A stretch of DNA of 64,000 nt from Micromonospora sp. H61 (lineage in GTDB: Bacteria > Actinomycetota > Actinomycetes > Mycobacteriales > Micromonosporaceae): the NCBI RefSeq assembly GCF_018070325.1, contig NZ_JAGPXY010000029.1:1-64000 (forward strand), read 5' to 3'. How positions within the stretch are numbered: position 1 is the stretch's first letter; each line of letters begins with the position of its first letter. The notes under the pieces are model-generated. The model had not been told where the DNA came from. It saw nothing but the letters and a program-made list of their open reading frames with translations, and did no database searches. Position numbers and translations under genes: made by a program. Shown here one piece after another: positions 57,590-64,000 of this stretch.

Positions 57590-58222
57590 TCAGACGTCCA
57601 CCCGGCTACCGGGCTCCAGTCGCTGGTATTCGGTGCCGGACAGCGCTGCGTACTGCCGGTCGAGCATGTCCAGCCCGTTGTCGTTGAGCAACGCGTCGTG
57701 CAGGGCGTACGTGCGCCGCGGTGCGACCGCGCGGATGAAGTCGACCACCTGGGAGAACTTCGACCAGGGCGCGTGGATCGGCGCGAAGAGCGTGTCGACG
57801 GGTGTCTCGTCGGGCACCACGAGGGAGTCTCCCGGGTGGTAGACCACGTCGTTGATCAGGTAACCGAGGTTGTCGATCACCGGGATGTCCGGGTGGATCA
57901 CGGCGTGCCGCCCGCCGTACGCGCGCACCGCGACCCCGGCGGCGGTGAACGACTCGCCGACGTCGACCGGGCGCAGCACGTCGGCCGCGTCGCCCAGGGG
58001 CTCGCCGAGCGAGGCGGGCCCGTGGATCGGGAACGGCTGTCGGTCGAGTTGGAGGCGCAGCGCTTCCAGATCGAGGTGGTCGGGGTGTTCGTGAGTGATC
58101 AGCACCGCGTCCGCACCATCCAGCGCCTCCGCGGCGTCACCGAACACCCCGGGGTCGACGACGAGCACGCCCCCGTCGTGTTCCACCCGGAGGCAGGAGT
58201 GGGCGTACTTGGTGAGCCGCAT
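57590..58222 (-). CDS. Metallo-beta-lactamase fold hydrolase (UlaG-like)
   Basis: Zinc hydrolase of 210 residues. Metal-binding HEHPDHLD is near residue 44, with later His in YGGRHAVIH, the Asp of VYHPGDSLVVP and His of ALHDALLND. The N-terminal MRLTKYAHSCLRVE is typical of the actinobacterial branch related to UlaG lactonases. The substrate is unknown. GAGGAG lies 5 nt before the ATG and a GATAAT box just upstream could be its -10. It heads a probable operon with the coiled-coil gene and is divergent from the DUF4349 lipoprotein. Confidence 0.88.
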   Translation of the reverse strand: MRLTKYAHSCLRVEHDGGVLVVDPGVFGDAAEALDGADAVLITHEHPDHLDLEALRLQLDRQPFPIHGPASLGEPLGDAADVLRPVDVGESFTAAGVAVRAYGGRHAVIHPDIPVIDNLGYLINDVVYHPGDSLVVPDETPVDTLFAPIHAPWSKFSQVVDFIRAVAPRRTYALHDALLNDNGLDMLDRQYAALSGTEYQRLEPGSRVDV

Positions 58223-58335
58223 CGTGACTCCTCGATTATCGAATCGTGACGTCCTCAGCGCAGTCTGCCGGAACCAGCCGGTGTGCGCGTCGCGTCCGAG
58301 CTATCGCCACACGGTTGACGACGATGGGAGCGGGG

Positions 58336-59277
58336 ATGGACGGACAGGTGGGACGACGCCGCAGTGCGCTGCTGGCGGCGACGACACTGGCGGCGGCCCT
58401 GGCGCTGACGGGGTGCGGTGCCGGCGACAGCGGGGCGCAGGACAGCGCGGGCACGGCGGCCGAGGCGCCAGCGGCCAACGGCGGCGAGGCGGGCCGGGAC
58501 GCCGCCGCGGGCGCGCCGGAGGGGGCCGGTGCGGGCGCACCGGACCTACGGGTCGACCAGCGGGCGATCATCTACACCGGAAGGATGCGGGTGCAGGTGG
58601 ACGATGTGGACTCCGCCGCCCGCGAGGCCACCGCCGTAGCCAGCCAGGCCGGCGGCTTCGTCGGCGGCGACCAGCGGCGTAGTGCCGACGCCGACGCGGT
58701 GGCGGAGTTGGAGCTGCGGGTGCCGGCGGCGAAGTTCACCGGCGTGGTGGAGGAGATTGCGAAGCTCGGTCGGCAGCAGAGCCGGCAGATCGACACTCAG
58801 GACGTCACCGAGGAGACAGTCGACCTGGAGGCCCGGATCACCAGTCAGCGGGCCCGGGTGGAGAGCGCCCGCCGATTGCTGTCCCGGGCCACCTCGATCA
58901 CCGACCTGGTGTCGCTGGAGAACGAGTTGGGTCGCCGGGAGGCCGACCTGGCCTCGCTGGAGGCCAAGAAGCGGCGCCTGGCCGACCTGACCGCCCTCTC
59001 CACGATCACCGTGTCGCTGGCCGGGCCGGCGGCGAAGGACACCGAGGAAGAGGCCGAGACCGGCTTCCTGGTCGGGCTCAAGGGCGGCTGGAAGGCGTTC
59101 GTCGTCTCGATGACCGTCCTGCTCACGGTGCTGGGCGCGTTGCTGCCGTGGCTGGTGGCGCTGGGCGTACCGCTGGTGGCGCTGCTGGTAGTGCTGCGCC
59201 GACGGCGCAAGTCCCCGGCTCTGGTCGCGCCGGTCAGCGCGCCGCCGCCAGTGCCCGCAACGCGGTCTGCACCATGA
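58336..59277 (+). CDS. DUF4349 lipoprotein
   Basis: Exported lipoprotein of 313 residues. The lipobox is ALTGC (Cys about residue 29), after a basic N-terminus (GRRRS) and an Ala/Leu helix. A disordered Ala/Gly/Glu linker is followed by the DUF4349 domain (about 85-280) with a long coiled coil (LEARITSQRARVESARRLLSRA...LENELGRREADLASLEAKKRRLADL). A C-terminal membrane helix (about 262-292) with a basic cytoplasmic end (RRRRK) completes it, so the protein spans outward and back. GGGAG lies 5 nt before the ATG at 58336; an ATG 12 bases earlier is possible. Its 3' end overlaps the convergent M20 gene by 44 bp. Confidence 0.86.
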   Translation: MDGQVGRRRSALLAATTLAAALALTGCGAGDSGAQDSAGTAAEAPAANGGEAGRDAAAGAPEGAGAGAPDLRVDQRAIIYTGRMRVQVDDVDSAAREATAVASQAGGFVGGDQRRSADADAVAELELRVPAAKFTGVVEEIAKLGRQQSRQIDTQDVTEETVDLEARITSQRARVESARRLLSRATSITDLVSLENELGRREADLASLEAKKRRLADLTALSTITVSLAGPAAKDTEEEAETGFLVGLKGGWKAFVVSMTVLLTVLGALLPWLVALGVPLVALLVVLRRRRKSPALVAPVSAPPPVPATRSAP

Positions 59278-60493
59278 CGCGGACGCCGACCGCGATGGAC
59301 CGCTCGTCCACGTCGAAGCTCGCCCGGTGCAGGTCGACGTTGGGGCCGGAGCGACCCACGCCGAGCCGGGCGAGGGCGCCGGGGACGTACTCCAGGTACC
59401 AGGAGAAGTCCTCGCCGCCCATGCTCTGCGGTGTCTCGGCGATCCCGTCCGGGCCGAGGGCGGCGGCGGTGGCGGCGGTCAGCACCTGGATGGCGCGGGC
59501 GTCGTTGCACACCGGCGGCCGGCCGCGCAGGTATTCCAGGTCGACAGTGGCACCGGTCGGCGCGATCACGTCCCGCACCACCTGAGCGACGATCTTGGGA
59601 GCCTGCTCCCAGGTGTCGCGGTCCATCACCCGGAGGGTGCCGGACGCGCTCGCCTCGGACGGGATGACGTTGTAGCGGGTGCCGGCCGAGGCGTGGCCGA
59701 AGACCAGCAGCAGGCCGCTGTTGGCCGGCACCCGGCGACTGACCAGGGCCGGCACCTCGGTGATCAGCCGACCGAGCGCGTCGACCATGTCGACGGTCAG
59801 GTGCGGGCGGGCGGTGTGCCCGCCCGGGCCGGAGAGTCGGACGGTCACGTTGTCGGCGGCTGCGGTGATCGGGCCGACCCGCAGGCCGACCTGGCCCACC
59901 GGCAGGTTCGGGTCGCAGTGCAGCGCGAAGATCTGCACCACGTCGTCCAGGCCGCCGGCCTCGATGACCTCCAGCGAACCGCAGGGCAGGATCTCCTCGG
60001 CCGGCTGGAAGATGAGCCGGACCCGACCGTCCAGCTCACCGAGGTCGGCGAGTTGGGCCAGCAGCATGCCGACGCCGAGCAGGACCGAGGTGTGCACGTC
60101 GTGCCCGCAGGCGTGGCAGACGCCCTCCACCGTCGACCGGTACGGGACGTCCTTGGGATCGTCCAGCGGCAAGGCGTCGATGTCGGCGCGCAGCGCCACG
60201 ACCGGGCCGTCCGGCCTGCCGTTGACGTCGCAGATCACGCCGTTGCCCTTGGGCAGCAGGCGCGGGTTCAGCCCGGCCAGCGACAGCTCCCGGGCGATCA
60301 GCGCGGCCGTCTCGAACTCGTTGCCGGAAAGCTCCGGGTGCGAGTGGAGGTGACGGCGCGTAGCGATCAGCCCCGGTACCCGGAGCGCGAGAAGGTGGTC
60401 CAGCTCGCGGGGCAGGGGCTGGGATCCCGGTGGCGTCTCCGGCCAGGACGACGCCAGCTGGCCGCCTGTGGGCAGCGTCAACGCACTCGTCAC
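59234..60493 (-). CDS. M20 family amidohydrolase
   Basis: Metal-dependent amidohydrolase of about 419 residues, of the group that includes N-acyl-amino acid and hippurate hydrolases. Metal ligands are visible in ALRADIDALPL, the Cys and His of HACGHDVHTS, the Glu of FQPAEEILPCG, the His of ALHCDPN and the final MGGEDFSWY. I use GTG 60493. A perfect ribosome binding site AGGAGGTGA lies 7 nt before an in-frame ATG at 60676, which would add 61 residues, but that stretch uses A/T-ending codons unlike the gene, so the true start is open. Confidence 0.88.
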   Translation of the reverse strand: MTSALTLPTGGQLASSWPETPPGSQPLPRELDHLLALRVPGLIATRRHLHSHPELSGNEFETAALIARELSLAGLNPRLLPKGNGVICDVNGRPDGPVVALRADIDALPLDDPKDVPYRSTVEGVCHACGHDVHTSVLLGVGMLLAQLADLGELDGRVRLIFQPAEEILPCGSLEVIEAGGLDDVVQIFALHCDPNLPVGQVGLRVGPITAAADNVTVRLSGPGGHTARPHLTVDMVDALGRLITEVPALVSRRVPANSGLLLVFGHASAGTRYNVIPSEASASGTLRVMDRDTWEQAPKIVAQVVRDVIAPTGATVDLEYLRGRPPVCNDARAIQVLTAATAAALGPDGIAETPQSMGGEDFSWYLEYVPGALARLGVGRSGPNVDLHRASFDVDERSIAVGVRVMVQTALRALAAAR

Positions 60494-60971
60494 GTCGAAT
60501 TCTCGATCACTAGGAATGGATGGATCATCGGGGACAGCAGACAGCCTAGACCTCCGACGGTGACGCTGCGCAACCTCGTTACGGTAATGATCGGACCGCG
60601 CAGAGTCACGTATGCCCTGCTGGGGACGCTCGTCAAGGCGGGGGACAGCAGGTAGATCACGGTCAAACGCCGTCATCAGCCCCTCACCTCCTACAACGCG
60701 TAACCGATCGCGGCGGTCACGAATCCCGGCGCCAGTCGGAACCCGTTGCCAAATTGTCGCATTAGTCGGGGTGATGAACTGACACTCCGACAATTAGCCG
60801 ACCACACACCGCAACGAGCCGGATAAGGACGCTCACACGCAGCCACCCACCGTGGGCGCACACGGTGTGCGTCCCGACTCAAGCGACCGGATACCCGCTG
60901 AGAGCACCGGACACACCGCGCTCCGAGGCCGCAGTGGCGGCCGGGCGCTCAGCCGCAGTCGCGGCCGGCGC
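60494..60971. other. Leader and intergenic region before the M20 gene
   Basis: The first 183 bases are an in-frame extension of the M20 gene behind a perfect AGGAGGTGA (about 60684-60692, minus strand), but with non-coding-like base use. An 8-bp inverted repeat AATTGTCG/CGACAATT lies near 60751-60795 in the most A/T-rich patch, probably the promoter. From 60800 to the mutase stop I see no gene. A tandem duplication covers that stop. Confidence 0.5.

Positions 60972-60975
<4 letters not shown>
60937..60975. repeat. Tandem duplication at the acyl-CoA mutase stop codon
   Basis: GCGGCCGGGCGCTCAG (60937-60952) and GCGGCCGGCGCTCAG (60961-60975) differ by one base in length. The second copy contains the stop codon of the mutase gene read on the minus strand. 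Confidence 0.65.
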
Positions 60976-62555
<1,580 letters not shown>

Positions 62556-62722
62556 CCCCGGATGGTAGGACGCCTGGCCACGTGGTCGGGTGAGGGATAC
62601 CGCACAGTGCGTCCCGACCGGTCGACACCACGTGAACGACAGGGCACGTTCTGTCGACTTCGATAAACGTCCGCCGCGTCGGCTTTCGCATCGGGCGTCG
62701 GAACCAGCAAGATAGGGGGGTT

Positions 62723-64000
62723 GTGTCCCAGCCCCCCTCGATTTCCCCCGGTGGCTTTTCTGTGACTCAGATCCCGACGTGGAGCGGCGGACCAGTTAGT
62801 CCCGCCAATGGACGAGCGGCGCCCGGCACCACCATTGGTGGCCGGTACTCGCTGCGGTCCTCGGTGGGCAACGGCGGCATGGGCACGGTGTGGCGCGCCA
62901 CAGACACCCTGCTGCGCCGTGACGTGGCGGTGAAGGAGGTCGTCCTGCCCCCGGGGCTGGCCCCCAGTGACCGCGACGCGATGTACGAACGCACCCTGCG
63001 CGAGGCCCGCGCCGCCGCCGCCATCCAGCACCCCGCTGTGGTGCAGGTGTACGACGTGGTCACCGAGGCCGGCCGGCCGTGGATCGTGATGGAGCTGCTG
63101 GACGCCCGCAGCCTCGCCGACATGGTGATCGAGGACGGGCCGGTCGCGCCCCGCGCCGTCGCCAAGATCGGCATCGCACTGCTCGGCGCGTTGGAGGTCG
63201 CGCACGCGATCGGCGTGCTGCACCGCGACGTCAAGCCCGCAAACGTGCTGATCTGCACCGACGGGCGCTGCGTGCTGACCGACTTCGGGGTCGCCCGGAT
63301 GCCCACCGACGTGCAGCTCACCACCCCCGGCATGGTGCTCGGGTCGCCGCACTTCATCTCACCCGAGCGGGCCATGGGCCAGGAGTTCGGCCCGCCCAGT
63401 GACCTCTTCTCGCTGGGTGTGACGCTCTACACCGCGGTCGAGGGGCGGCCCCCGTTCGACAAGGGCGACCCGATCGAGACCATGCACGCCGTGGTGGAGG
63501 ACCCGCCCGCCCCACCGCAGCGCAGCGGCCCGCTGACCCGGGTGTTGATGGGTCTGCTCGAGAAGGACCCGGCGCGCCGACTCGACGTGCACACCTCCCG
63601 GGCCATGCTGCGCGAGTTGCTCGCCGGCCCGCTGGGCAGCACGGCGACGGCCGTGCACTCGGTCACCGACCCGTACGCCGTGGTGCCGGTGCAGCAGCGC
63701 CCCATTCCCGTCCTCCCGCCGGCTCAGCCGCAGCCGAAGCCGGACAGCCAGATCGGTGGCCCGGCGATGCTGGCCCCGGGTGAGTCCCTGACCGACCGGC
63801 TGGCCTCGCTGCGCCGGGGCGAGCGCCCGCCGGCAGCTCGCGCGGCCGGCACCACCGGTGGGCTCGACGAGACCAGCGCCGACGCGTTGGCCGGTCCGCT
63901 GCACACGCCGACCGGCGCGATGCCGCCTCCCGGCCGACCGGCGCCCGGGCGCACCTACGGCGGCAACGCGGACGCCACCCAGCGGGTGGACGCCGGCGGG
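62723..64000 (+). CDS. Serine/threonine protein kinase (3' end beyond the window)
   Basis: The frame is open from GTG 62723 to the last base, giving 426 residues so far. The kinase domain (about 40-300) has VGNGGMGTVW, the ATP-binding Lys in VAVKEVV, the catalytic loop HRDVKPAN, DFGVA and SPERAMG. After it comes a Pro/Ala/Gly-rich segment like the juxtamembrane region of receptor kinases; any membrane helix and outer domain lie past the window. It resembles the kinase at 28892 (GTVWRA, LREARAAA, PWIVMELL). A G-run just before the GTG may act as ribosome binding site. It is divergent to the mutase gene. Confidence 0.92.
   Translation, partial: MSQPPSISPGGFSVTQIPTWSGGPVSPANGRAAPGTTIGGRYSLRSSVGNGGMGTVWRATDTLLRRDVAVKEVVLPPGLAPSDRDAMYERTLREARAAAAIQHPAVVQVYDVVTEAGRPWIVMELLDARSLADMVIEDGPVAPRAVAKIGIALLGALEVAHAIGVLHRDVKPANVLICTDGRCVLTDFGVARMPTDVQLTTPGMVLGSPHFISPERAMGQEFGPPSDLFSLGVTLYTAVEGRPPFDKGDPIETMHAVVEDPPAPPQRSGPLTRVLMGLLEKDPARRLDVHTSRAMLRELLAGPLGSTATAVHSVTDPYAVVPVQQRPIPVLPPAQPQPKPDSQIGGPAMLAPGESLTDRLASLRRGERPPAARAAGTTGGLDETSADALAGPLHTPTGAMPPPGRPAPGRTYGGNADATQRVDAGG

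Overview
The window reads as chromosomal DNA of a high-GC actinomycete, most likely Micromonospora or a close relative in the Micromonosporaceae. The reasons are GC-rich third codon positions, frequent GTG starts, actinobacterial families (LppX/LprG-type lipoprotein, DUF4245, a Rv1086-type Z-prenyl synthase, GTP-dependent PEPCK, acyl-CoA carboxylase with an epsilon subunit, mycosin, GuaB1) and the gene order. No rRNA, tRNA, CRISPR array or complete insertion sequence is visible. The genus call is inferred from protein resemblance only.

Layout. 1-7.2 kb: exonuclease VII (xseA cut by the window edge, xseB), a lipoprotein, DUF4245, fructose bisphosphatase glpX coupled to a small-molecule transporter, a flavin oxidoreductase and a rhomboid protease. 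7.3-12.9 kb: a lytic transglycosylase with a Crp-like site far upstream, PhoH2 preceded by a 47-codon overlapping leader gene, two small unknown proteins, an XRE regulator behind an array of CGTGAC repeats, a small membrane protein and trehalose phosphatase. 12.9-18 kb: Z-prenyl synthase and a geranylgeranyl-reductase-like enzyme, a membrane protein and PEPCK. 18.4-23.7 kb: two GtrA proteins, a MaoC-like hydratase, a PH-domain protein, and divergent birA and accD. 23.7-30.9 kb: sigma/putative anti-sigma pair, ketopantoate-reductase-like enzyme, M50 peptidase, Uma2 protein, GH25 lysozyme and a receptor-type kinase. 31-40 kb: accE, a three-gene type VII-secretion-like module ending in a mycosin, maf, an O-methyltransferase, a DrrAB-type ABC transporter with its PadR regulator, and accA. 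40-48.8 kb: lysG/lysE, guaB1, TetR/DoxX with two operators, and MarR plus a heterodimeric ABC exporter. 48.8-64 kb: a ThrRS paralogue without editing domains, DedA, a HigBA-like toxin-antitoxin pair, DUF998, LpdA, several small enzymes, an M20 amidohydrolase, an acyl-CoA mutase large subunit and a kinase cut by the window end.

How the genes work together. birA, accD, accE and accA together give the carboxyltransferase, epsilon and biotinylated subunits of an acyl-CoA carboxylase plus the biotin ligase. The acyl-CoA mutase acts in the same short-chain acyl-CoA metabolism. glpX and PEPCK are the two committed steps of gluconeogenesis. The transglycosylase, the lysozyme and PEPCK each have a Crp-like palindrome upstream, suggesting shared cAMP-Crp control.

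The strongest signals for a second look are: a PhoAT-like gene overlapping phoH2; about 18 genes with a TANNNT box 5-8 nt before the start codon (leaderless transcription); an orphan mycosin module with a low-GC core inserted in the acc cluster; an ABC exporter with one degenerate ATP site built from both subunits; an editing-less ThrRS next to it; three intergenic palindromes; and short tandem duplications that copy stop codons at three gene ends.
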